Positions 11,999 through 22,434 of a stretch of 64,000 nt of DNA are shown here, in pieces. The stretch comes from Nymphaea colorata (Eukaryota; Streptophyta; Magnoliopsida; Nymphaeales; Nymphaeaceae): assembly GCF_008831285.2 (NCBI RefSeq), contig NC_045140.1, forward strand, positions 13,311,036-13,375,035, in the 5' to 3' direction. Under the pieces are notes generated by a model. That model had not been told where the DNA came from. It saw only the letters and a program-made list of their open reading frames with translations, and searched no databases. The translations under genes and the position numbers were made by a program. Within the stretch, counting starts at the first letter, position 1. Every line of letters starts with the position of its first letter.

Positions 11999-12360
11999 TG
12001 TTAAAGGAAACAAATGCACAAGGTTAGGTCCATCCATCACCACTTGCTCATCCACTACCAATGGACACCTTTCCATAAGAGGGCCATTCATCTCAATGCC
12101 CATTTCAACGTTCATCTCAACACTCTCTCCTTCAACTTGCTTCAAATATCAAACATTTATTTAGAAAACCTTGACACGTTGAGGAAACGAGAGCTTGCTC
12201 CTTACCATTGTAAAATTTATTGACGTTGTAATTAACAGTTGTAAAGTTGTTGTATATAATGTCTTGATTTTTAGCAAATAAAGATATAGTCTTTCCATTG
12301 ACAATATTTCTTTCTTGTTCTCCTTTATCTTATATTTCTTCATGAGTAAAGCTATTCACA
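11999..12360 (+). repeat. 3' LTR of Copia element
   Basis: It matches 6028-6385 with scattered substitutions and a 4-bp insertion (CATC) near its start. It ends CA and is followed by the GAATA target duplication. Confidence 0.95.
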
Positions 12361-12930
12361 GAATACCTGACAGCTGCGATGAACAGACCAAGATTTCATG
12401 ATCAATAGTTTGATAAAGTGTTGTTGTTGCGTGGCTAGCAGCTCCTTTGCATTAATTATCAACAGTGAGCAGGGTGAGAAAACGAGTGTGGGTTGAGACA
12501 TGGAGACCCTTTGTCTTCTTCTTTTTTTATTGTCATGGAAATTTTTCGTTGGGACTTCCCTGCAACTCTTGAGAAAAAAGAAAATTTAGGTGTCAAATGT
12601 TTGTAAAGGGGTTGCTAGTTTGGATGCAGTGATACATGAAGATGATGTGATGTTGTATTTAAAGGTAAATAAGAGGAGCTTCAATAATTTGGGAACAATG
12701 ATGCAGCAATTAAAGGGAAGTGCATGCCTAAAAAATGAATGTTGAGGAGGTCCATCTTCTTCCCCATGAACCTGCTAGAAGCAGAGATATTGTAAGATTG
12801 AACAATTTTATGGTTGTGCAAGAGGTCAATTCCCCACTAAATATTTGAGGCTAGCGCCTAATCTTGATTGTCTATGAGACTTTGTTTGGCATCAAATGGT
12901 TTGAAGATACAAAATAAATTGACAGAGTTT
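12361..12930 (+). pseudogene. LINE reverse transcriptase, 3' half
   Basis: This continues the LINE interrupted at 6027. Translation gives CGLRHGDPLSSSFF (about 12488-12530), the plant LINE block GLRQGDPLSPxLF. Near 12620-12720, HEDDVMLYLK replaces the usual FADDxxLF. After about 12820, FPTKYLRLAP corresponds to the FPxxYLGxPL block. The first catalytic Asp of the usual ADD pair is preceded by Glu here, and stops are frequent. The LINE signal fades after about 12930. Confidence 0.8.
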
Positions 12931-12934
12931 GCAA

Positions 12935-15780
12935 GACACACACACTATATTTGAATCTATCTTTTCATATGTAAGGGATATTTTTAAGTTGGCCATCAAG
13001 TGGGGAATCTGATCTTATGGACATGGTTTTCATGCTTGACTAATATAGATTTGTTTTGCTTTCTTCACGAATATCATACATGCATCAGTTTTCATGAATC
13101 TATAATCTATGACAATGGATGGTTAGATTGATTCATGAAAAACCTCTTCATGCATCATGCTTATAACTAGTTGTGTTATGATTGCTTACTTCGATCATCT
13201 ACTATATATCCATAAGTTAGTTTTGTTGTTTTCATATATGATAGCATTATGTGTATTAGAAATCATTATCTACAAGAATTTATTGTGGTATTCTATGATT
13301 ATCAATAAGATTATGTCTTATCAACAAAATTCATTAGTTCAAGTGAAAATTTGTTTTTTTGAATAATTGAGATTTTCACTAAACTTTGGAAAACTATATC
13401 TCTCAATCCATGAGCTATATCGATGAACTGTTGAAGTCACTAGCTTCTCTATGTGTCTAGTTATTTCATACCAAATTTTATCAAAAACTACTTTGTTTTG
13501 GTCTATCGTTTACCTGATTTTCTCCAACCTGCTTTCTGCAATTTTCAAATTGCAAAAAATTGGTCTTGAAAATCTGTCAACTTTAGAACTCAATAAGTCA
13601 AGTTCTGTGATTTCATCCTTGTTTTGTAAAAGCGATAGGTTTCCTATGTATGTCAAGTTTGTCTACACAAATATTGAGCCCAATAAAAGGTGATTTAATA
13701 GGTTATTAAATTAGAAAATTTGGAACAGGTTCTATCATAAATATCTGCAATTTCATATAAAAACAGCTTTTTTGTTAAGTTTTTCATGTTATAACTTTTT
13801 GTTCAAAGATAGTTTTAATCATGTTTTAAATTGATTTTTGTCACTTGTTATACCAAATATTTCAAGAAAAAATGTTATTTTCATAATCAAATTTCATTTT
13901 GAAGTAGGCCAGTGGAACACAATTTTCTGTGGTTTCTGCAGTAATCATATTTCTGCTCTATGTTTAGCATCCCATAACTTTTCACCCTGATTATGTTTTT
14001 TCAATGAGTCAAGTGGATCTGATTTTATGTTATTCAGAGAGTCTATGTACCAAATTTCAAGTCAACGAAGAAGTCTTGAATGATTTTCATCGCCTCAAAG
14101 TAGGTTGTTTACCAACATACTATGTTTTATTCTGCAAAATTTTGTATTTCTCTATGTTGTCTTTCCAGCCATACCTAATCTAACTCCAAGTTAATTTTAT
14201 AAAACCAACACCCAAACCTAGTTTCCACTTTATGTAAGGAATCTCCATACTAAATTTCAGCCAAAATTCTTGTCATTTGTTGTGCCTTTTGCTATTCCAA
14301 AGTTGACAGTAGAGTTAATCTTTCTATTCTACAAATTTACAAAAAATTCAAGTTTTTGCTTCTCGATTTGACACACACATCTTGTTTAGGCATAATATAA
14401 ATCCTAACACTTGTATTTCACTTTTGTTTAGACATTTAAAATGCTATCATTAAGTTTTAATGTGTATTAGGTATGTTTTGTCTTAATAATATGTCATGTT
14501 ATTTGACTAGTGTGTGCCATGCTACTTTTTTCGTAATACGTAGGTAGACTGATGCACGTTTTTCCTTTTCATTCATGTTTCAGGCTAATTATTTACAGAA
14601 CAGCACTAGAATATGCATTGTCAGTGTTGTAGATATGATTCATAATACTCCGTGTTGTTTGGGAGTCCATCTAGCTTCATCTCTTTATATGTTATGTTGT
14701 ATTTTGTCTTTAGTAAAGTTCATAACAAGTTTACGAAATTGAGCTTTATTCATGTTAGGTAGCATCTTTGTTCTCTCCACATGTCTTACAGTTTTCTTTG
14801 TTTTCTTGACTGTAAATTATGATTTTAGCATGTTATTTTACGTTCTTTTGTGTGATGTTATATCTTACCATAATAGTTCACTTAGGATGATACATTCATC
14901 TAGTTTCTAGGACGACTCTTGGCAACATTACTACATTGTTAAGCAACTCCAAAGTGTATACATTGCCTTTTTTTTGTATTCTTTGATTTTTTCACTATGT
15001 GATGTGCTAGATCAATTTTGCATTGCATATAGTTTGTCTTCAAGTGCTAATTGTGCAGCAACATTATCACTGCAAATCTTAAGAACCTGGGTTTGGAATT
15101 GATTTTCCACCATCAGAAGAAAAATTTGAATTATAAAGAAAGTCTCACATTTATATCTCACTAGATATGCCCAAGTACAATGATAATCACTTCAATCTCA
15201 CAATGAAAGGACTGAAAGAAATTCAGAAGGGAATAGAAATCTGATATGACTCTGAATGCACTAGGAACAAGGGGAAAGGTATGAGTTTTCCTCTTTCTAC
15301 CGATGTTTCATCTGAGTAAAATGAATTTTCTGTTAGTGGTGATAATTTTATTGTCGTTTGTATGTTTAAGCCTCTTCATTTTGCTGATTGGAGGGCGTTC
15401 CACATCTTTTGGTTTCTTTAGAATTATGTCTTATTTCTGTAGCAATTTGTGATGCCAGCTATGTGGAGATTTATCTAAAGTGATTTTTTTCTTAATGAAT
15501 GAAATAGTGACAAAGTGCTTGAGTTTGGTGCAAGAGTATCAGTATTTACATTTTGGTGGTTGCACTTGAGCCTGCTTCTTATTGCACAGGATTAGTCCTT
15601 ATCCTTGACTTAATAAACATAGCCCTTGGGTTGATTACCCCTCGTAAAGGTGCCGAGAACGGTCGACCCTCGTACCGACGGGTGAGCCCATTTCTTTCCT
15701 ATTTCAAAACAAAAACCTCATTTTTCTGGAGCACTCTAGAACCAAATAGAAGATTTTGGAATGCTAACAGATGGTGACCG
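12935..15780. repeat. Long-LTR-like AT-rich region, probably Tat/Ogre-type
   Basis: No coding signal is present. The block at 15633-15686 (GATTACCC...GTAAAGG...CTCGTACCGACGGGT) closely resembles 38476-38528, which lies just past the LTR of the Gypsy element further on. It is followed at about 15770 by TGGTGACCGTGACGGGACTC, similar to the Arg-tRNA-type primer site known from Ogre elements. I infer the remains of a long LTR ending near 15770. The left limit is only where the LINE signal stops. No coding region follows it before the minus-strand Copia. Confidence 0.45.
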
Positions 15781-15789
15781 TGACGGGAC

Positions 15790-16350
15790 TCATCATCGTT
15801 TGGCTATGATTATAATAGATGCATTTCTACAAACTTGAACTTCTCATATATTGCCAATGATGAAGCATGTCCCCTATTTTGGCATTAACCCCATTGACAC
15901 TTCATTGCATTGCTTGGTGATTGTGTTTGCTTTCTTGCACATAAGACTAATTGAAGAGGATAAATCATGTTCACTTAGATTTAGTATCAAATACAACCCT
16001 CCTCAATTTAAGAGTTTGAAAACAATGTTTGCTCTTCTATTTATCTCAATCATCACCTTAGGCAACATTGCATTAGAGACAACTCATTTTACAAGATTTC
16101 TCATATTTCAAAATTTCTCATATCTATTTTGTCTCAGTTATCATGCTGCCGGGCTTAGTATTAGGTGGTAGCATAAGACTAAGCCTTACAACTAGACCAC
16201 ACCTTGGGTGGAAAAGCCCACTTGTTAGTACCATGAGTGGTAATTTGTGGTATATCAACGAGTGTCCAAGAAGAAGTAGATAAACCTTAGCTAAGATATA
16301 TTGGCATAACTTATATGAAGCAATTTGATCAAACCCAATTCAATTAGGGT
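15790..16350. other. No gene recognised; downstream flank of Copia 2
   Basis: A 106-codon frame (15851-16171, +) is hydrophobic and has no recognisable domain; it is probably chance. A 3' LTR of the minus-strand Copia should lie here, but I see no sequence matching its presumed 5' side. Confidence 0.4.
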
Positions 16351-16351
16351 C

Positions 16352-19300
16352 CTATGCTCCTTTTCCAAATATATACATGATAATAAAAAATGTTCGACGT
16401 TTATGATTGTATGATGATTGCATAAGTGGTCTATCAATGGATTCCATTATCTTGAGCTGTGAAATGAAGTTCTTTATCCAAATTGCCTGTGATGTAGTCT
16501 CATATAATGCAATGAATTCTGCTTCCATGGTGTGAGCAGCAGTCACAGTCTGCTTTTTGCTCCTCCATGAGATGGCACCTCCTGATAGAAGGAAAACAAA
16601 ACCAGTAGTAGACTTTCTAAATAGCCAATCACTTCTAAATGGTCCACCTTGCGATATGTCAACATGTAATCTTTTGTCCCTTGCAAGTATCGCATGACTC
16701 TCTTTACGGCCTTCCAATGTGCAATGTCTGGATTAGACTGAAATCTACCAAGCATGCCAACAACAAAGGAAATGTCAGGCCTAGTACAAATCTGCGCATA
16801 CTGCAAGCTGCCAACCGCAGATGCATATGGAATGTTGATCATTTGTGCCTTTTCAAATTCGTCCTTTGGACAATCATTTATGCTCAATTTATCCCCTTTA
16901 GCTATGGGTGCCGAAATAGGAGAACAATTCTCCATCCCATATCTTTTAAGAACTTTATTGATGTATGCTGATTGGGAGAGACTTAAAACACATTTAGATC
17001 TGTCTCGACGAATCTCAATGCCAAGAACAAATGAAGCCTCACCCATGTCCTTCATCTCAAAATGAGATGCGAGAAAATGTTTGGCTTCTGTTAGCAATTG
17101 AAGATCATTTGAAGCAAGCAAAATGTCATCCACATATAAAGTCAAAATTATGAACTTACTCCCATATGTCTTAAGATACACACATCGATCAATGATGTTT
17201 TCTGTAAACCCAAAAGTCGTAATGACTTTGGAAAACTTAATGTACCATTGACGTGAGGCCTGTTTAAGTCCATAAATCGCTTTATTAAGCTTGCAAACCA
17301 AATGATCTTTACCACTCTCAGAAAACCCTTGAGGTTGATCCATATATACCTCTTCATCCAAATCACCATTCAAGAAAGCCGTTTTCACATCCATCTGATG
17401 TAGCTCTAAGTCAAAATGAGCTACAAGTGCAAGGACAATCCTCATTGACTCCTTAGGAGAGACAGGTGAATATGTCTCATTATAGTCAATGCCCTCCATT
17501 TGTGTGAATCCTTTAGCAACCAATCTTGCCTTGTATCTCTCTATGTTGCCTTTAGAGTCCCTCTTGGTCTTATAGACCCATTTACATCCTACGGGTTTTA
17601 CTCCTTCAGGCAACGACACAAGGCTCCACGTCTGGTTTTTAGCCATAGAGTCAAGCTCTTCTTTCATGGCATTAATCCAGTGCCTATATTGTTTGCTTTC
17701 AACGGCTTCAATGAATGTGAAAGGATCTTCATCAACATCTATGAAATGACTAGGCTCTTGTAGGTATACCACATAGTCTGATGATATGGCAGATCTCCTG
17801 GCTCTTGTAGATCTACGAACAGGTAATTGATCATTTTCAATTTGTATGTCCACATCCTGTTCGTGTTCATCAGTATGATCTACACTTAATTCATCTGGAT
17901 CTGATGCATTGCCTGTATGATTTGCATTCATGTCATCCTGGGAGACAACATAATCATACACATTTATATTCTCTTTATCAGGTCTACTTTCAGTATCCTG
18001 TATTTCCTCAAAATTGAGGTTTTGTAATGCATCTAACCCAAATGAGCCATCTTCCATGAACTTAGCCTTATCTGTTTCCACAATATGTGGTGTATGAGAT
18101 GGACAATAAAACCTATAGCCTTTCGATCTTTTTGGATAACCAATAAAGAAACCACTGGTTGTTCTAGGATCAAAGGCTTTTATGTAGGGGTTATACAATT
18201 TAGCTTCAGCAGGACATCCCCATATGTGCATATAAGAAAGAGAAGGTTTCCTACCTATCCATAACTCGTAAGGAGTTGTAGGAACAGCTTTAGTAGGAAC
18301 CCTATTTTGGATATGCACTGCTGTCCTTAGAGCTTCACCCCACAAGGTTAGAGAGAGAGTAGAGTAATTTAACATAGCTCGAACCATTTCTTTAAGCGTA
18401 CGATTTCTTCTTTCAGCAACACCATTTTGGTAGGCACTGCCTGACATAGTGTATTGAGGCACAATGCCTTCTTCCTTTAGAAATCGCGCTAATGGTCCAT
18501 CCCTTTGTCCCATCTCAGTAAACCTACCATAATATTCACCACCTCTATCTGATCTGACTATCTTGATAACCTCACCGGTTTGTTTCTCTACTTCTTTCTT
18601 ATAGTCTTTGAAAACTTGACACACATCAGATTTCTCAAAGATTAAGTAGAGATACAAATACCGAGAATAGTCATCTATAAAGGTGACAAAATAATTTTCG
18701 TCTATGTAACAAGGAGGGAAAGGTTCACAAACATCTGTGTGAACAATTCCTAACTTTTCAATACATCGGTCGGCACCTTCTTTATATATGTTAGTTTGCT
18801 TTGCCTTTATGCAATCTACACATATGTCGTTATCTGTAAAATCAAGAGATCGTAAGATCCCTTCATTTATGAGTCTCCTTATTCTCTTTTCAGAGATATG
18901 ACCCAAACGGCAGTGCCATAGCATGTATGAATCATCCTTTATGGTACTACGCTTATTGCCAATTATATTATGACTAGAAACCAACGATTCAGGAGATTGG
19001 ATCTTCACATTCAACTTGTATAAACCATCACACAAAATAGCAGAACCAATTTCAACAAGATCTTTATAAATCAACATTTTTGAATTTTCAAACTTTAAAC
19101 AAAAATCAAATTTGTCCAGTCTTGATACAGAAATTAAGTTTCTACTATATGATGGAACAAAGAAAACATCATGAAGATCCAAAACAAAGCCAGTATCAAG
19201 CCTAATCTGGCATTCTCCTACAGCTTTTACATGTGAGCGCATTTTGTTTCCTGAGAAAATGCTCCTCTTATGTAGTGTTGGTTCCCTTTTGCTCAGAAAG

Positions 19301-20232
19301 TCCTGTAAATTATTGGCAATATGCACAGTAGCACCAGAGTCAATCCACCAACTATTAATAGGAACATGTAACATATTACTTTCAAGTGAAACAAATGACA
19401 TGTTACCTTTCTTCTCTAACCAATTCTTGTACTTGATGCAGTCTGACTTCTTATGCCCCTTTTTCTTGCAAAAGAAACACTTTATAGGGGCTAAGTTAGT
19501 CTGCGCAGTTTGAGAAGCAGTTTGTCCTGTTGACTTCTTCTTGGCACTCATTTTCATTGAACTTTTCTTTATGCCAACTTTACCAGCCCCAGAGTGAGAA
19601 ACCATGTGTGCACTTTGCAACTTCTCACCCTTCATTCTTTCCTCCTCTTCAACATACTTAGACATCAATTCATTGAATGTCCATTCAATATTATGTGTGT
19701 TGTAACTGATCTTAAAAGGAGTGTATTCAGCTGGTAAAGAGGTCAAAGTAAAGAATACCAAGAATGATTCAGAAATAGTCAACTTCATGTCATTCAATTA
19801 AGAAGCAATGTTCCTCATTTCTAACATATGCTGGCGAATGTTACCCCCTCCTTGATATTTCATAGATATTAACTTTGACATTAGGGTACTGGCTCTGGCT
19901 TTATGAGAACTGACAAACTGAGCTTCAACTGCATCCAAGAACTCTCTCACCGATCTACAAGGTGGGATAGCACCACGTATGTTCTTAGCGACCCTTGATT
20001 GCAAAAGCAACAAGCTTAGTCGGTTAGAATGCTCCCACTTGTCAAAATACACTATTTCATTATGTGTACTTTCTGGTGTAAGAGGTGGTGGCTCAGGTCA
20101 CCTCAAAACCATATCTAGATCCATATACCCCAATGTAAACACAACATTTTCTTTCCATTCAGCATAATTTGAATCATCAAGTAAAGGGATAGAATTTGAG
20201 CCATTAAAATAAATAGATCCAGGCACTGCAGA
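16352..20232 (-). pseudogene. Copia gag-pol polyprotein (TNT1-94-like), nearly intact
   Basis: A single open frame of 1084 codons (19797-16543) carries, by residue: end of gag (1-60), CCHC knuckle (107-120), protease WIDSGATVH (Asp153), integrase HHCC finger (His294, His299, Cys325, Cys328), integrase core (Asp354, Asp416, Glu461) and reverse transcriptase (Asp802 region and YVDD at 887-890). Upstream gag continues in the same frame to about 20232, broken by stops at about 20098 and 19797. A frameshift near 16630-16700 moves RNase H into another frame (16352-16717, with [13 protein letters not shown]). The order gag-PR-IN-RT-RH defines Copia. Only about three lesions separate it from a full frame, far fewer than the Copia at 6-12 kb. 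A pair of LTRs could not be confirmed. Confidence 0.9.
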
Positions 20233-22120
20233 CGACAAAAGACATCTATAAGTTGACATGCATTATATGAGACAAACCATATGAAACAGTAAACCAAATA
20301 AAGGCTCTTTATGTCTACTATTTCCAAGACAAATACCCGGGGACATTAAGATACTACTTTGTAATATACCTAATACACACATGTATTCCGTCTTAACTTT
20401 ATCTAGTAAAACTAGGAAATGTAAATCCAAACTATAGTTAAGCATAACACCTTTGGGTGTAAAATGACAGAACTATATAAGGATCTATTTTCCTATTTTA
20501 CTCTACTTATTCTCTTGAACATAACACACTACCTTTGGGTAATTATGTTACTTCAAATGAGAATAAATACAACATGAAACACTAATGTGCCTTTAAATCA
20601 TGCGTAGTCACTTTGGTGAGGTATAACATGATTTAACTAATCATAGGCTCCTTACATTAACGTTATCGTACAACTTTATGATCATGCAATAAAAATTAAC
20701 TTTAGCATAATCCTAAACAAAATAGGATACAAGAATATAATATGTCAGAATAACACATTTAAAATGAAATACACGAATCACATGAATCATTTCTGCATAA
20801 TCAACTTAAAGCTATCTAAATTATTCATTAAAGCTCCATAAAACATAATGAATCGGTCCGTATCGATCTAAAATGATCGAACCAATCCATTAACCACCTT
20901 AAATGGACATACAACCCCATATACCGGCTCCCTCTAGCTTAGAACCGACCCGTATCAGTCCTAAATGGACCAAACCGGTGGAAAACTAGATGAACCGGTC
21001 CCGAAAGGGAAAGAACCGGTTGAAGAATGGCTAAAACCGTGTTAAAAACAATTGTATCGATCAAAAATGCTCCGAATCATTTCAGAATGGGAAGAACCGG
21101 TCTCATAATCTGAGAACCAGTCCCGAAACAGTCTGCAAACCGGATGAACCGGTCCGGAACTGGTCGAACCAGTTCTCTGAGACCCCGACTCGGTGCAATT
21201 AAAATTGAATCGGTTCTATTTAACAAATCAGGCGGTATGGATCCGGGTCGACAGGACCCGACCCGATCCAAAATGAAGTCGGGCGGGCGGAAGTCGAGCG
21301 GCAACAGAAATGTTTTTTTTTTTTTAAAACGTTTATGAATCCGGGCCGGGTCATGATTGACCCGACCCGGGTCCGACCCGCCTCCCCGCTTCCGCCCGAC
21401 CGACTCCCACTCGACCTAGCGAGCGGTTGCAGAAAAAAAAAAACGAAACGCCTCCCGCTGTCGATGGCAAGGGGCGTTTCAACCGGCCCTCCCACCGGCC
21501 ATGAGGGGGCTTCCGACTGTCGCAGGGTGCCGAACGGCACTAGGCGACACCGCCGGCCAATCCCTGTGGCTGGTGGGTGAGGACGCCCTCGTCCCTCTCC
21601 ATTTGGGCTGTGAACAGAACAGGGGAGGGGCGGTCCAGCGAGCTACACTTCTGCCGCCTGACGGAAGGCGGCCGAACATGCAGAAAAACCGAGCGGTCCT
21701 CAGTCCCGACTCCCACCGCCTGGATAGCGACTGGACGTCACCGGGCTCCGATCGATCCAAGCCTAATGCCCTCTTCCCGTTTCCCCTTTTCTCTGAAGAG
21801 ATGACAGACCACCATGCTCAACCGTTTCCGCCGGATGAAAGAAAAAAACAACTAGAAACGAATGCCCGATGGCACTCAATCTGGTTGAACCCAAAGAACG
21901 TCCGGCGATGGCGAAACCCACCAGTGGTCTCCCTTCCCCAACCTTGCCCTATTCTCTTTGCGTAAAAACATAATGCAAAGGGAAACCGCGCAACAGAAGC
22001 ATGGTGTGGGCCCATAACCCATTGTAGGAACTTTACGAGGAATCTAGACAGCGCACAAAACAAAAATGCAGAAATCGAAAGAGACATTCATGATTCATGT
22101 GTTTCATATAGGGCGGAAGA
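20233..22120 (-). other. Upstream part of Copia 2: possible intron with GC-rich insert
   Basis: Gag coding begins directly after a good minus-strand splice acceptor (TTTTGTCGTCTGCAG at about 20233-20247). A possible donor, CTACAG|GTTCTT, lies near 22120. Upstream of it a short frame starts MAEERNPLPPPPPLPP (about 22190-22250). This suggests a leader exon and an intron of about 1.9 kb. Alternatively the stretch is a later insertion. The part from 21230 to 22280 is strikingly GC-rich beside AT-rich neighbours. Reading frames in it, up to 154 codons, look like compositional chance. Confidence 0.35.
20840..21240. repeat. Cluster of ACCGGT motifs
   Basis: Five exact ACCGGT copies lie at about 20983, 20995, 21014, 21098 and 21146, usually within GAACCGGT. 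Numerous one-base variants (GAATCGGT, GAACCAGT, GAACCGAC) fill the same 400 bp. Such short palindromic clusters are usual near the ends of plant DNA transposons. No terminal repeat was identified. Confidence 0.6.
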
Positions 22121-22209
22121 AGAACCTGTAGAGGCGACCGCCGACTGAATGTCGGCGGCTGTGGGAAGAATGGCTACAGTCCCCATAGAGTCGTTCCCCT
22201 ACGGAGGTA

Positions 22210-22227
22210 GCGGCGGCGGCGGCGGCA
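22210..22227. repeat. (CGG)n microsatellite
   Basis: A short CGG run; read on the minus strand it codes for the proline run of the possible leader peptide of Copia 2. Confidence 0.85.
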
Positions 22228-22350
22228 ATGGGTTTCTCTCCTCAGCCATAGCAGCCCAGTGATGGGGACAGGTAATTCACGTATGGCTAAGGGGACCGAT
22301 TACCCAGACGGTAAAACCTTGATGTGTCTCACACCATCACAAGTCACAAG

Positions 22351-22360
22351 TATTTATACT
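22351..22360 (-). promoter_or_regulatory. Candidate TATA box for minus-strand Copia 2
   Basis: AGTATAAATA read on the minus strand sits in the symmetric context AAGTATAAATACTT. A TGTTGGGATTTCC start, as for a Copia LTR, lies about 80 bp upstream at about 22430 on the minus strand. It would drive transcription toward the polyprotein. Without a matching second LTR this stays tentative. Confidence 0.35.
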
Positions 22361-22434
22361 TAAGGGTCCCAAACGGATATGGACCCGTATCGACGCAGGA
22401 CTATCCAGATGGGGAAATCCCAACAATTCCGACA

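Larger units (their letters stand above)
6028..12360 (+). mobile_element. Copia LTR retrotransposon with both LTRs and target duplication
   Basis: Two LTRs in direct orientation (TGTTAAAG...ATTCACA) enclose gag, protease, integrase, reverse transcriptase and RNase H, in Copia order. A primer-binding site follows the left LTR and a purine tract precedes the right one. The 5-bp sequence GAATA flanks both outer edges (6023-6027 and 12361-12365), so the limits are exact. The element sits in a LINE and is itself interrupted by a hAT-type element at 10735-11874. The LTRs differ at roughly two dozen positions plus a small indel by eye, and every coding segment has stops or frameshifts. The insertion is therefore not recent and is no longer autonomous. 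Confidence 0.95.

Noticed and set aside
15851-16171. 106-codon hydrophobic plus-strand frame
   Set aside because: No conserved features; it lies in non-coding flank of the Copia element and is within chance length for this composition.
21077-22087. GC-rich frames of up to 154 codons on both strands
   Set aside because: High GC lowers stop frequency; the frames overlap in all directions and show no family motif.
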